A DNA stretch of 64,000 nt from an uncultured Prevotella sp. (GTDB lineage: Bacteria; Bacteroidota; Bacteroidia; Bacteroidales; Bacteroidaceae): assembly GCA_900316295.1 (NCBI GenBank), contig ONCJ01000004.1, forward strand, positions 1-64,000, given 5' to 3'. Of the stretch, positions 49,249-58,541 are shown one piece after another. Position numbers and translations under genes: made by a program. The notes below the pieces were generated by a model, which searched no databases, was not told the DNA's origin, and worked only from the letters and a program-made list of their open reading frames with translations. Position 1 is the first letter of the stretch. Every line of letters starts with the position of its first letter.

Positions 49249-50177
49249 AAGACATTATCAAACTGATACGTCCACAACAATGGTTGAAGAATGTGTTCGT
49301 CTTCATGCCTTTGTTCTTCGGAGGTGAGTTGCTGAACCCTGCGAAGAGCGTTGGTGCACTTGTTGCTTTCTTGGCATTTTGTCTCGCAGCATCGTCAATA
49401 TACTGTCTGAACGACCTCGTTGATGTTAAGGCTGATCGCAGACATCCGGTAAAGTGTCATCGCCCAATAGCATCGGGAGCCGTGAAAGAGTGGGTGGCAC
49501 GAGTGCTGCAATACCTGTTGCTTGTAGTATCATTGGCGTTGCCTCTATGTAGCGACTGGCTGCTGCCCTTTGTAGAACAGGCTTGCCCCCACAATGGATG
49601 CTGCCTGCCTGGTTCTGGGAAAGCTGTAGCATCCGTTATTGGCGGCTATTGGCTCATGAATGTAGCCTATTGTCGGTGGTTGAAGCGTTATGCCATAATT
49701 GATGTGTGTATCGTGGCAACAGGTTTTGTGTTGCGCATCTTAGTAGGAGGTGTGGCAACAAGCATTATGGTAAGTAAGTGGCTTGTACTAATGACATTCC
49801 TTCTCACATTATTCATGTCGTTTGCCAAGCGGCGTGATGACGTGATTAGAATGGAAAAAACAGGTGAGGCTCCGCGTCAGAATACCAGCAGGTACAATCG
49901 TGAGTTTATCAATCAGGCCATCACCATCACAGCTGCTGTCACACTGGTGTGTTACATCATGTATACGGTATCGCCAGAGGTGGCTGCCCATTTCCATACC
50001 GACTACCTGTATCTCACTACAGTCTTTGTATTGGTTGGATTACTTAGATACATACAGCTCACGGTGGTGGACAACCGAAGTGGCGATCCTACCAAACTGA
50101 TATTGCGCGACCGATTCACACAGTGCATCGCACTGGCATGGGGAATGAGCTTTCTCTTAATAATATACTTGCTATAG
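49245..50177 (+). CDS. UbiA-family prenyltransferase, decaprenyl-phosphate phosphoribosyltransferase-like
   Basis: The 310-residue membrane protein has the first aspartate-rich motif NDLVDVKADRRHPVKCHRPIASG and a second acidic region near FAKRRDDVIRMEKTGEAP. The start LIRPQQWLKNVFVFMPLFFGG and the P-x2-R-P-I-A-S-G segment resemble decaprenyl-phosphate phosphoribosyltransferases more than menaquinone-pathway MenA. The predicted reaction transfers 5-phosphoribose from PRPP to polyprenyl phosphate. The following HAD phosphatase and GtrA genes fit as later steps. Confidence 0.82.
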   Translation: MKDIIKLIRPQQWLKNVFVFMPLFFGGELLNPAKSVGALVAFLAFCLAASSIYCLNDLVDVKADRRHPVKCHRPIASGAVKEWVARVLQYLLLVVSLALPLCSDWLLPFVEQACPHNGCCLPGSGKAVASVIGGYWLMNVAYCRWLKRYAIIDVCIVATGFVLRILVGGVATSIMVSKWLVLMTFLLTLFMSFAKRRDDVIRMEKTGEAPRQNTSRYNREFINQAITITAAVTLVCYIMYTVSPEVAAHFHTDYLYLTTVFVLVGLLRYIQLTVVDNRSGDPTKLILRDRFTQCIALAWGMSFLLIIYLL

Positions 50178-50196
50178 TATCTTAAAAACTAAGACA

Positions 50197-50799
50197 ATGA
50201 CAAAAAAAGTATATGCATTCGATTTCGACGGGACACTGACTACAAAAGATACCTTGTTGGCTTTCATACGCTATGCCAAAGGCACAGGAAAGACCATCCT
50301 TGGAGCATTGCTCTTCTCGCCTATCCTAATACTCATGCGACTACATCTGTACCCTAACTGGAAGGCAAAGCAACAGGTGTTCTCCTATTTCTTCAAAGGA
50401 ATGGAGATTGGCGACTTCAACGACCTTTGCAAACGCTTTGCCCACGACAACCGCCACCTGCTGAGAGCTGGTGGACAGAAAGTTATTGGCGACGCCATTG
50501 CCGAAGGAAGTGATATTGTCATCATCAGCGCAAGCATAGAGAACTGGGTACGCCCATTCTTCGAGGAAACCTGGGGCAACAAGGTTCTGATTGAATGTAC
50601 TCGCATTGACGTACGTCACGACAAGGTAACGGGTAAGTTTCTCACAAAAAACTGCTACGGCTCTGAGAAGTTGAAGCGACTACAGCGGCTCTTTCCCCAC
50701 CGCAGATCATACGAGCTCATTGCCTTCGGCGACACACGCGGCGACAAGCAGATGCTGGAATATGCCGACAAGAGTTATTACAAACCATTCAGACGATGA
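50197..50799 (+). CDS. HAD-IB family phosphatase
   Basis: The 200-residue protein has the HAD motif I FDFDGTLT (nucleophile Asp), motif II IISASIENWV (Ser), a conserved Lys near KLKRLQ, and motif III GDTRGDKQM. This places it in subfamily IB with phosphoserine phosphatases. Next to a UbiA-type phosphoribosyltransferase it may remove the 5-phosphate from polyprenyl-phosphoryl-ribose phosphate. The stop overlaps gtrA by 4 bp. Confidence 0.85.
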   Translation: MTKKVYAFDFDGTLTTKDTLLAFIRYAKGTGKTILGALLFSPILILMRLHLYPNWKAKQQVFSYFFKGMEIGDFNDLCKRFAHDNRHLLRAGGQKVIGDAIAEGSDIVIISASIENWVRPFFEETWGNKVLIECTRIDVRHDKVTGKFLTKNCYGSEKLKRLQRLFPHRRSYELIAFGDTRGDKQMLEYADKSYYKPFRR

Positions 50800-51188
50800 T
50801 AATAAAGGACTGGAGACATAGCGAGAAGTTCGGTGAAATCGTAAGATTTGCCATTGTAGGCATATTGGCTACAGCCATACAATATGGTGTCTATCTGCTG
50901 TTATTACGATGGTTACATCATGACATTTCGTTGACAATAGGTTACATCGTGAGTTTCATATTCAACTTCTTCGCCTCCACCTACTTCACGTTCAAGGTTA
51001 AGGCTAACGCAAAGCGAGGTGTAGGTTTCGCCTTCTCACACTTAGTCAACTGGCTACTTCAGATAGCCGCACTCAACCTATTTATCTGGATGGGCGTAGA
51101 CAAGGAGTGGGCACCAATACCTATGTTCTGCGTATGTGTACCTGTCAACTTCCTGCTGGTAAGATACTTCTTAAAGGTGAAAAAGTAA
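50796..51188 (+). CDS. GtrA-family small membrane protein
   Basis: The 130-residue protein has four transmembrane segments and the GtrA signature (FGEIVRFAIVGILATAIQYGVYLLL, with the F-x3-G-x4-x-Q-Y pattern, and SFIFNFFASTYFTF). GtrA proteins are thought to flip polyprenyl-phosphate sugars or to help glycosyltransferases. It belongs to the UbiA-HAD-GtrA trio and precedes two polytopic proteins that could use the flipped sugar. Confidence 0.88.
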   Translation: MIIKDWRHSEKFGEIVRFAIVGILATAIQYGVYLLLLRWLHHDISLTIGYIVSFIFNFFASTYFTFKVKANAKRGVGFAFSHLVNWLLQIAALNLFIWMGVDKEWAPIPMFCVCVPVNFLLVRYFLKVKK

Positions 51189-51207
51189 AAGTATAAAAAA
51201 GGCAACA

Positions 51208-52647
51208 ATGATAAAAACAGTATTTGGAATATTTCGGATAAAACGTGAGGAGCGATGGCTTGCGGTCTTTGCTTTTATATGGATGGTAGCACTAAACGTC
51301 CTGACCATCACGAAGTACTATGATAAGTTCACCCAGATCATGGATACTTATCACCGACACTTCGTCAACAACTTCCACATTTCGGGCTTCGACCCACTCA
51401 CCTATGTGGCAGTCTCTAATTGGGACACCACATACAACGTCTACCGTCATCCGTTATTAGCCTTTTTCATGTATCCTGCATACCTGATAAATCAGGGTCT
51501 GATGGCAGTAACAGGACTCAACTGTGTGCAGTTTGTCATAGCCGTCATCCTCGTCTTCTGTGCGTTCTATGCCTTCATCTTCCTCTATCGCATACTGCGT
51601 GAGGTATTAGAACTGGACATCTTCGACGCCGCCATACTCACCATCATGTGTTTCTCCTTTGCCTACGTGATGCTCTCGGCTATGGTACCCGACCATTTCA
51701 TCATTTCCATGTATATGCTCATCCTCACATTATATATATGTGGCAAGATGAGACAACGCCGACAAACACTTAGTATCTGGCAGACCATAGTGTTCTTCCT
51801 CGTCACAGCAGGCACATCCCTGAACAACGGCATCAAAGTCTTCATGGCAGCATTCTTCACTAACGGCAAACGGTTCTTCCATTGGAAATACCTTCTACTC
51901 GCCGTTCTCATCCCCTGCGCCATTATCTGGAAGGGCGCACGCATGGAGTACAGACACTTCGTATGGCCGAAAGAGATGGCACGCAAGGAGGCAAAGAAGC
52001 AGAAAGACAAAGAGCTCAGGGCTGCTATGGTGCAACAATATCTCGACACAGCACAGGTAAAAGACACCACCGCCGCCATTGCCCACATGAAGGTTGTTGC
52101 CAAGAAGAAGGCAAGAGCAAAATACCAACGAGATCACAAAAAGGTATGGAATAATAATACTGGCAAGCCCATAGCCAAGGGAGAGTTCTCTCGCTGGACA
52201 GACATTTCCACATCCCGCTGGCAGACAGCTGTGGAGAATCTTTTTGGAGAAGGACTGATACTTCATCGTGAACATCTTTTAGAGGATGTGCTGCGAACCA
52301 GACCCGTAATAGTTAGCTATAAGTTATGGAGCAACTACGTCGTCGAAGGTATTATCGTACTACTCTTCCTTCTTGGCATCCTTTGCGGACTGCGCAAACG
52401 ATTTTTCTGGACAGCCTTCTCGTTCTTCCTCTATGATATGACACTCCACATGGGACTTGGTTTCGGCATCAACGAGGTATACATCATGACTGCTCACTGG
52501 GCTTTCGTCATCCCTATCGCCATTGCCTATCTGATAAAGAGCATCAACTGGCGCTACCTACCCTACTTGCGCTGCCTGCTCTTCATCATCACCGTCTACC
52601 TGTTCATACACAACACTTGGCTCTTGTGTGAGTATATGCTCGGATGA
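51208..52647 (+). CDS. Polytopic membrane protein, possible GT-C glycosyltransferase
   Basis: The 479-residue protein has about ten transmembrane segments. A periplasmic first loop has NNFHISGFDPLTY and YNVYRHPLLAFFMYP, and a long basic loop lies at about 255-320. I recall Bacteroidales proteins of this type named DUF6080, but am not certain. The fold pattern (an acidic loop after the first helix, many membrane segments) is similar to GT-C enzymes that use polyprenyl-phosphate sugars. The next gene is a paralogue. Function is inferred from the UbiA-HAD-GtrA context only. Confidence 0.75.
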   Translation: MIKTVFGIFRIKREERWLAVFAFIWMVALNVLTITKYYDKFTQIMDTYHRHFVNNFHISGFDPLTYVAVSNWDTTYNVYRHPLLAFFMYPAYLINQGLMAVTGLNCVQFVIAVILVFCAFYAFIFLYRILREVLELDIFDAAILTIMCFSFAYVMLSAMVPDHFIISMYMLILTLYICGKMRQRRQTLSIWQTIVFFLVTAGTSLNNGIKVFMAAFFTNGKRFFHWKYLLLAVLIPCAIIWKGARMEYRHFVWPKEMARKEAKKQKDKELRAAMVQQYLDTAQVKDTTAAIAHMKVVAKKKARAKYQRDHKKVWNNNTGKPIAKGEFSRWTDISTSRWQTAVENLFGEGLILHREHLLEDVLRTRPVIVSYKLWSNYVVEGIIVLLFLLGILCGLRKRFFWTAFSFFLYDMTLHMGLGFGINEVYIMTAHWAFVIPIAIAYLIKSINWRYLPYLRCLLFIITVYLFIHNTWLLCEYMLG

Positions 52648-52651
52648 CTAT

Positions 52652-53887
52652 ATGAGAAGGATCTTCCACATACGACATGACGAACGCTGGATTGCGCTGA
52701 TAGCATTTTTTGTTATTGGCTTCTTCCAGTATCTCATCATATCTAAGTTCTTCTGTCTCTTCGCCAACTATAGCGAAGCCAACTGGACCATATTCATAAA
52801 CAACTTCCACATGTCGGGCTATGACCCCATAACATATAGTGTTGTAACAGATTGGAATATTGGCTACAACATTTTACGCCACCCACTTCTGCCCTACATG
52901 ATGCTCCCCTTTTATTTGCTCAATCAACTGTTATGGTGGATAACAGGAGCTAATTGTGTACAACTGATAGTAGGATCCATTCTTTTCTTCTGCTCCTTCT
53001 ATTCTTTCATTTTTCTTTATCGTATTTTGCATAATATCATCGGATCTAAACACGTTGACTCTATCATCCTAACCCTTTTGTTTTTCGGTTTCGGACATGT
53101 ATTAGTTGCCATTATCGTACCCGATCATTTCTGCCTTTCCCTATTCCTAATTCTACTTACCGTCTATCTGTCTGGTGAGAAGGTTAAAGAACAACAGACT
53201 TTTACCAATAAAGAAATCATAATACTTTTCACAGTCACAGCAGGCATCACTCTTAGCAACGGAGTGATAACAGGATTGGCAGTACTGTGGGTTAACGGTA
53301 AACAGGTATTCAATAAGAGACTGATTACATCAATAGTCTTAATGTCTGTCATCATGATTAGCTCTGCCCTTATAGTAAACACCTTCGCGGAAAGCCCATC
53401 CGACCAACAGGTAAACAACTGGATTGATACCACTATGCCGCGCGAGGAGACACTAATAGAAAACTTCTTCGGTGAGTCTATACAACTACATCGTAAACAT
53501 GTCCTCGGTGACGTACTAACCCGTCGTCCCGTTTTTGTCAGGTACTCATGGACAAGCCAGTATGCTATTGAGGCACTAATTGTTCTGCTCATGGTCATCG
53601 GTATTTATGTTGGCAGACGAAGAGAAGTCCTACAAATAGCATGCGCTTGTTTTGTCTACGCTTTCTTGCTCCATATCGTCTTGGGGTTTGCCATCAACGA
53701 GGTTTATATCATGTCTACGCATTGGATCTTTATCTTTCCTATTGCAATCGCAGCACTCCACTCTGCTGCTGGACATAAAACAAGAATGCTGCTACGTATC
53801 ATAACAGCATCCTTAGTAGTATATCTGTGGTTATATCATGGTGTGTTACTATACAATTACCTCACATGGCCCCTTCGTTTACATTAG
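52652..53887 (+). CDS. Polytopic membrane protein, paralogue of the preceding gene product
   Basis: From ATG 52652 the product has 411 residues and about ten transmembrane segments. It shares NNFHMSGYDPITY, YNILRHPLLPYM, GANCVQLIVGSILFF, the middle IVPDHF segment and the late GFAINEVYIMSTHWIF segment with the protein at 51208. It lacks that protein's long basic loop. A GTG at 52628 would extend the frame, but the ATG directly follows the upstream stop. Tandem duplication followed by divergence is likely. It is convergent with the glycosyltransferase at 53884, overlapping by 4 bp. Confidence 0.75.
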   Translation: MRRIFHIRHDERWIALIAFFVIGFFQYLIISKFFCLFANYSEANWTIFINNFHMSGYDPITYSVVTDWNIGYNILRHPLLPYMMLPFYLLNQLLWWITGANCVQLIVGSILFFCSFYSFIFLYRILHNIIGSKHVDSIILTLLFFGFGHVLVAIIVPDHFCLSLFLILLTVYLSGEKVKEQQTFTNKEIIILFTVTAGITLSNGVITGLAVLWVNGKQVFNKRLITSIVLMSVIMISSALIVNTFAESPSDQQVNNWIDTTMPREETLIENFFGESIQLHRKHVLGDVLTRRPVFVRYSWTSQYAIEALIVLLMVIGIYVGRRREVLQIACACFVYAFLLHIVLGFAINEVYIMSTHWIFIFPIAIAALHSAAGHKTRMLLRIITASLVVYLWLYHGVLLYNYLTWPLRLH

Positions 53888-54903
53888 GCATATCTACCCA
53901 TCCACTTTCCAATTCGTCGGCTTAGCGATGAGGATATGTTTCTAAAGTTTCCTCGCCTTATGCTCAACCATAGCTCCTCCAAAGAGTATTGCACCTTGCG
54001 CCACGGATTATTCCAAGCATTAACCAAATAGTAACGCTGCTGATAATCTGGATATTCCTTCAGCTCCGACGGGTGTCTTAGAGGAAAATCAATTTCATGT
54101 CTCTTCATGGTAAAGATGCGACGCAATCGTTTTGGCATCAAGTTCAATTGAGTGGAATAGTGAGTACCCTCATTCATTCCTATGTTGTTTATCATATTCT
54201 TGCTGGGCATGATAGCCAAACCATCGTGTAATAGCATATATGACCAGAAGATACTTTCAAAATATTGTCGCCCGGAATTTGCATGCCACTGACACATCGC
54301 TAGCATATCCTTCCTTTGATGATATTGTTCTACCTTACAACACAATTTTGAGAACATGTCTTGGTCCTTAACAAAGGAATATCCTCCATCCCAATTGTTC
54401 ACAACACGGCTCCACGAAGCCCAGCCCCAGATAGAAAATGCGCGAGTGAAGAAATAATCATACGGTATGTCAGTGGTCACCTCATCTGTGTTAAAACCTG
54501 CAATCATCGTGATACGCTCGTCATGCTCGTATCTATCAAGCATCTCCTTGCAAAAAGGAAAGAAAGACTGACTTGGCACCACATCATCTTCGAGAACTAT
54601 ACATTTGTCTGCAAGCGAGAAAGCCCATCTGTGAGACAAGAATCCCGAAGGATCGCATCCCTGATTCTTCTCCATATATTGCCGATGTACTTCGCATTCC
54701 CAGTCGATATTCTCATCACTTGCTATCTGCCTGCAAGCCTCTATACCAGCCATATCCCGTTCGCTTCTCGGTCCGTCTTGATAGAGAAACAGTTTCGAGG
54801 GTCGCGCCTCTCTTACAGCATCGAACACCTGCTGGAACGTATCGCTACGGGTAAAGAACAATAGCAGTACTGCGACATCTGTCTTATATGGATATTTATT
54901 CAT
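53884..54903 (-). CDS. GT-A-fold glycosyltransferase
   Basis: The 339-residue protein begins with VAVLLLFFTRSDTFQQVFDAV, a nucleotide-sugar binding start, and has a DxD-type motif in CIVLEDDVVPSQSFF. The FFTRAFSIWGWASWSRVV and YSFVKDQDMF segments resemble sugar transferases that act on surface glycans in Bacteroidetes. There is no membrane segment. It is divergent from the GT2 gene at 55073, each with its own promoter box. Confidence 0.78.
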   Translation of the reverse strand: MNKYPYKTDVAVLLLFFTRSDTFQQVFDAVREARPSKLFLYQDGPRSERDMAGIEACRQIASDENIDWECEVHRQYMEKNQGCDPSGFLSHRWAFSLADKCIVLEDDVVPSQSFFPFCKEMLDRYEHDERITMIAGFNTDEVTTDIPYDYFFTRAFSIWGWASWSRVVNNWDGGYSFVKDQDMFSKLCCKVEQYHQRKDMLAMCQWHANSGRQYFESIFWSYMLLHDGLAIMPSKNMINNIGMNEGTHYSTQLNLMPKRLRRIFTMKRHEIDFPLRHPSELKEYPDYQQRYYLVNAWNNPWRKVQYSLEELWLSIRRGNFRNISSSLSRRIGKWMGRYA

Positions 54904-54926
54904 ACTTGTTTATTTTATTGTTCCTG

Positions 54927-54934
54927 CAAAGGTA
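54927..54934 (-). promoter_or_regulatory. -7 box for the GT-A glycosyltransferase gene
   Basis: The minus strand reads TACCTTTG, 24 nt before ATG 54903. Confidence 0.65.
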
Positions 54935-55026
54935 ATTACATTATGAAACATCCCCAACATCCTTCACTAAAATTTTATCTCCGTAAGAATTCTGGTTTTT
55001 CATTTGCTGTTTAAAATAATTATCAT

Positions 55027-55034
55027 TACCTTTG
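55027..55034 (+). promoter_or_regulatory. -7 box for the GT2 glycosyltransferase gene
   Basis: TACCTTTG lies 39 nt before ATG 55073 and forms a divergent pair with the box at 54927-54934. Confidence 0.65.
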
Positions 55035-55072
55035 TTGTTTAAGAAAAAATTCTTCCAACTCAAAGATTATAC

Positions 55073-56023
55073 ATGACAGTTACAGTCCTTGTGCCAGTAT
55101 ATGGTGTAGAGAAGTACATCGAAGGGTGTACAGAGTCGCTATTCAGTCAGACTTACAAAGATATTGAATATGTCTTTTGCGACGACTGCTCTCCAGATAA
55201 GAGTATTGATGTTCTGCAAAAGGTGATGGAGCGTCATCCTGAAAGGGCATCACATATCAGGATTATCCAGAACGAGAGGAACAAAGGGTTAGGAGGCACC
55301 CGTCGGCACCTGTTGTCTGAGATAAGAACGGAGTATTTTATGATTGTCGATAGCGACGACTTTCTCCCTGTAGACGCCGTAGAAAAACTTGCAAGACGAA
55401 TGCAGGAAACCAACGTGGATATTGTAGACGGAGCCTATCAGACATGGACTAACGGCAATATAACATCAACAGTACGCCCCTGTCATGACCGTCTGGATAA
55501 GTATCGACGCAAGGTGCAGGTAGGCAATCTTGCCCGCCATCAGGTATGGGGGCGACTATACAAGACGGAGGTAGTACAGCGGGTGCCCGACCTCTTTGTC
55601 GAAGGTATTGATATGGCTGAGGACTATTGCGCTACGACACGCCTCGCCGCCGTCACCACCAGAGCATGGACTGACGAAGTGGTGTACCTGTATCGTATGG
55701 AGGGCGACTCGTTCTATTCTACAGAAAAGAAAGAAAAGAGCATCCGTTCACGACTGTCAGCCATGAAAAAGGTTCTTTCGTTCTATGAGCAGCGTGCTCC
55801 CCTACCCCTGTCTGTGGAAATCGGCATAATCGACGCATATCGCATGTCTTATAGAGGAGACAATATGAGTGTGGAGACTATAGACGATGTCCTGCGATAT
55901 GTACCCCAACACCATACAGCCAAACTGCTGACTCGTATTTTAAGAAGCGGAAAAGTCCCTCACAAGATAAAGGATTGGCTCTACAAATGTGTAAGGGCTG
56001 TTGTCGTTAGCTGCGATGTCTGA
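55073..56023 (+). CDS. Family 2 glycosyltransferase
   Basis: The 316-residue cytosolic enzyme has the GT2 start TVLVPVYGVEKYIEGCTESLFSQ. The nucleotide-sugar DxD lies in MIVDSDDFLP, and a later ED-type region is IDMAEDYCATTRLA. It probably adds one sugar to a surface polysaccharide or lipid-linked unit. The 3' end overlaps the convergent flippase gene by 17 bp. Confidence 0.88.
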   Translation: MTVTVLVPVYGVEKYIEGCTESLFSQTYKDIEYVFCDDCSPDKSIDVLQKVMERHPERASHIRIIQNERNKGLGGTRRHLLSEIRTEYFMIVDSDDFLPVDAVEKLARRMQETNVDIVDGAYQTWTNGNITSTVRPCHDRLDKYRRKVQVGNLARHQVWGRLYKTEVVQRVPDLFVEGIDMAEDYCATTRLAAVTTRAWTDEVVYLYRMEGDSFYSTEKKEKSIRSRLSAMKKVLSFYEQRAPLPLSVEIGIIDAYRMSYRGDNMSVETIDDVLRYVPQHHTAKLLTRILRSGKVPHKIKDWLYKCVRAVVVSCDV

Positions 56024-57446
56024 ACAAGAACTGCAGACACTCGTCGAGTATCACAGCATGTGCCAACTTCAACAGGACGAAATAGAGGGCTGAGGCCATA
56101 AGGACTCGGGCTGCTAACTGCAATACGAGATTAGAAATACCACTTGTAAGGAACCACGTCGCAGCCATAACCATAATGGCAACGACCATGAACGGGCAGA
56201 TATCCCTAAGCACATCCACCAGCCGCAAGCCCGTCAGCCTGTTGGCACAATATTGCCAAACAACGAGCCAGAGGACATTAGCTGCTGCTGATGCCGTCAC
56301 GACAGCCATAATACCGTATGGATACAAGCCGAGGATCAACAATAGCTGGAAGACTATCTGACCTATGGAGCACCACATGAAGATGTCGGAACGCTCGGCA
56401 GAGATAACCAGATGCTGATACAGGATATATAAAGGTGAGAAGGCTCCTCCCAGACACAATACCTGTAACAGGGGAATACTGCCCTCCCATTGCTCACCTA
56501 TGGCAATAAGGATGAACTCCCTTCCTACGAGTGCAAGCCCGAACATTACGGGGAAACTGACAAAGGCAGTAAAGCGAAGCAGCTTGCGGAACACCCTCAG
56601 CTCACGTCCTTTCTCTTCCTTCACCGACACCAATACCGTCTGAGACAACTGCCCCAAGGTGCTTGACACCAGCGAATGTGCCATAGTATTCCACTTGTTT
56701 GCCTGCGAATAATTACCGACAATATTGATGGCAAACAGTCGACCAAAGATAAAGGTCAGAAGGTTTTGGTTCAATATGTTGACAATATTAGTAAGCAACA
56801 GTCTCGAACAGAAAGCAAACATACGCCTTACCGGACCGAAATCAATCTGGAATGTCGGGTGCCACGAAACATAATAAAAGCGTCCTATGTTGACAACACA
56901 TATATAACTCAGCTGCTGCCAAGCAAGACTCCAGTAGGAATACCCGTTCAGCGCCAGTATAATGCCCACGCTACCAGATATTACCAATGCGAAGACACCC
57001 ACTATCGCTATCTCCTTGTTCATCATATTCTTTATCATGTATCCCCCATAGCTGATGCCTAAAGCAGATACAGGCAGGCACAGGAACACGAAGCGGGACA
57101 CCTCGACAAGACAGGGCTGCCTGAAAAAAGACGCTATCAAAGGCGCTGAAAAGAAGAGTATGATATATATGACAAGGCTGGCAGATATATTAAACCAAAA
57201 GACCGAATTGTAATCATTAGCCGTCGGAGCCTTCAGATTGATGAGTCCATTGGTAAATCCGCTTGCCTGAAGCGCCCCCGCTATTGCCGTAAAAATAGTA
57301 AGGACTCCCACTATACCATAGTCGGCTGGTGTCAACAGGCGTGCCAGGAAGATGCCGATAACGAGATTGAGCACCTGCGTGGAACCATTGTTGATAGCCC
57401 CCCAGAACAATCCCCTTGCCGTCTTCTCCTTTAATGTATCTGCCAT
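56007..57446 (-). CDS. Polysaccharide flippase, Wzx/WzxC type
   Basis: The 479-residue protein has about 12-14 transmembrane segments. Its N-terminus (LKEKTARGLFWGAINNGSTQVLNLVIGIFLARLLTPADYGIVG) and the middle NNILNQNLLTFIFGRLF-like stretch (NIVNILNQNLLTFIFGRLF) are typical of lipopolysaccharide biosynthesis proteins of the WzxC group. It should move lipid-linked repeat units across the inner membrane. It has its own promoter box at 57467-57474 and overlaps the GT2 gene at the 3' end. Confidence 0.88.
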   Translation of the reverse strand: MADTLKEKTARGLFWGAINNGSTQVLNLVIGIFLARLLTPADYGIVGVLTIFTAIAGALQASGFTNGLINLKAPTANDYNSVFWFNISASLVIYIILFFSAPLIASFFRQPCLVEVSRFVFLCLPVSALGISYGGYMIKNMMNKEIAIVGVFALVISGSVGIILALNGYSYWSLAWQQLSYICVVNIGRFYYVSWHPTFQIDFGPVRRMFAFCSRLLLTNIVNILNQNLLTFIFGRLFAINIVGNYSQANKWNTMAHSLVSSTLGQLSQTVLVSVKEEKGRELRVFRKLLRFTAFVSFPVMFGLALVGREFILIAIGEQWEGSIPLLQVLCLGGAFSPLYILYQHLVISAERSDIFMWCSIGQIVFQLLLILGLYPYGIMAVVTASAAANVLWLVVWQYCANRLTGLRLVDVLRDICPFMVVAIMVMAATWFLTSGISNLVLQLAARVLMASALYFVLLKLAHAVILDECLQFLFRHRS

Positions 57447-57466
57447 ATTACGGATTTTTCGTAATG

Positions 57467-57474
57467 CAAAGGTA
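57467..57474 (-). promoter_or_regulatory. -7 box for the flippase gene
   Basis: The minus strand reads TACCTTTG, 21 nt before ATG 57446. Confidence 0.65.
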
Positions 57475-57561
57475 TATTATTTATCACTACCGCCAAAATT
57501 TTAAGTAAAAAAGATAAATGAAGGCAAAGAACCTGCGAAGGACCTGCGCAACCTTTACTTC

Positions 57562-57663
57562 GTTTGGAGGCTCAAACCAATAGTTTGAGGCCTTAAACTA
57601 ACAGTTTGGAGCCTTAAACCAACAGTTTGGGGCCGCAAACTAACAGTTTGAGACTCCAAACTT
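57562..57663. repeat. 21-bp degenerate tandem array, five units
   Basis: Units begin at 57562, 57583, 57604, 57625 and 57646; the last is partial. Each starts GTTTG and holds AAAC near its end, so each unit is itself an imperfect inverted repeat (for example GTTTGAGGCCTTAAAC). The central 4-7 bases vary while the GTTTG/AAAC ends are kept. The array lies between the LicD-type and flippase genes, both on the minus strand. There are no spacers of CRISPR length. Confidence 0.85.
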
Positions 57664-57737
57664 CTAATTAAGCGGCAAGGTGGTCTTCTTGAATTTTAGG
57701 AGAATTATCTTTATTTCCCCTATAAAATGAAGTAAAC

Positions 57738-58541
57738 TTATAGGGACAACTCCAATGGTGCGTGAGAATATTTCTTCTTCTCCTCATCCGTAAGCACTTT
57801 CTTCAGCGACGGATAATGAAAGTGAAGATATCTTTCCAGATGATTAGGGACAAAAACATCAACGCCTCCAAACTTTGCAGGCTGTAATAACATCAAGTCT
57901 TCTACGGGGATATGGTCTGCATGAATCATAACATTGTTGTAATATTTTGTATTACAACGGTTAAAAAAAGTCTGGATAAGCGTCAAACACTTTATCAATA
58001 TGTTTTTGTGTATGAATTTACTGACTATTTTATCAATTTTTGGGTGAATATTACTTTGGGCTGGATTCTCCCGATATGATATCATTTCACATACAAAATT
58101 TGCCAGTTTATATTGTATTTGCTCAAGGAATTTATAATTTGGAATCTTGTCAAATGGTATAATATCAACAAAAATTCCTTGATGGATCCTCATGTCTTTC
58201 GTACTGTGTTCAACATAACGTGTACCATTTTTCCGAACTTTAGCAAAGTAATAGGGCATATGAGGTTCCGTGTCATAACATTGAAGAAAATACTTGTCGT
58301 CAAGAATTTTTGGCGCTTCCTTTAGAAATCTTTTATAATTTGGTCGCGTCATGCCGATGTCAATATCATCATCAAATGGTATTATTCCATTCCAATAGTA
58401 TACACCTATTGCTGATCCTCCAATCATAAAGAATGGGATCTCAAGCTGATTACACACTCTTACTACTTCCTCTAATATTTCATATAGCACAGTATGTAGT
58501 TGTTTTAGCTCTGTTGAAGTATACTGACGTGTATCTTCCAT
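57738..58541 (-). CDS. LicD-family phosphotransferase
   Basis: The 267-residue protein has the LicD nucleotidyltransferase-fold core: MIGGSAIGVYYWNGIIPFDDDIDIGM, with GGS and the D-D-D-I-D triad, and PYYFAKVRKNGTRY. Members transfer phosphocholine or other phospho-groups to surface glycans or teichoic acids. The gene is clearly richer in A and T than its neighbours, suggesting recent transfer, as is common for surface-glycan genes. No clear promoter box is seen upstream. Confidence 0.85.
   Translation of the reverse strand: MEDTRQYTSTELKQLHTVLYEILEEVVRVCNQLEIPFFMIGGSAIGVYYWNGIIPFDDDIDIGMTRPNYKRFLKEAPKILDDKYFLQCYDTEPHMPYYFAKVRKNGTRYVEHSTKDMRIHQGIFVDIIPFDKIPNYKFLEQIQYKLANFVCEMISYRENPAQSNIHPKIDKIVSKFIHKNILIKCLTLIQTFFNRCNTKYYNNVMIHADHIPVEDLMLLQPAKFGGVDVFVPNHLERYLHFHYPSLKKVLTDEEKKKYSHAPLELSL

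Noticed and set aside
57562..57663. Possible CRISPR array
   Set aside because: Units are 21 bp, degenerate and contiguous; the variable centres are only a few bases and there are no cas genes.
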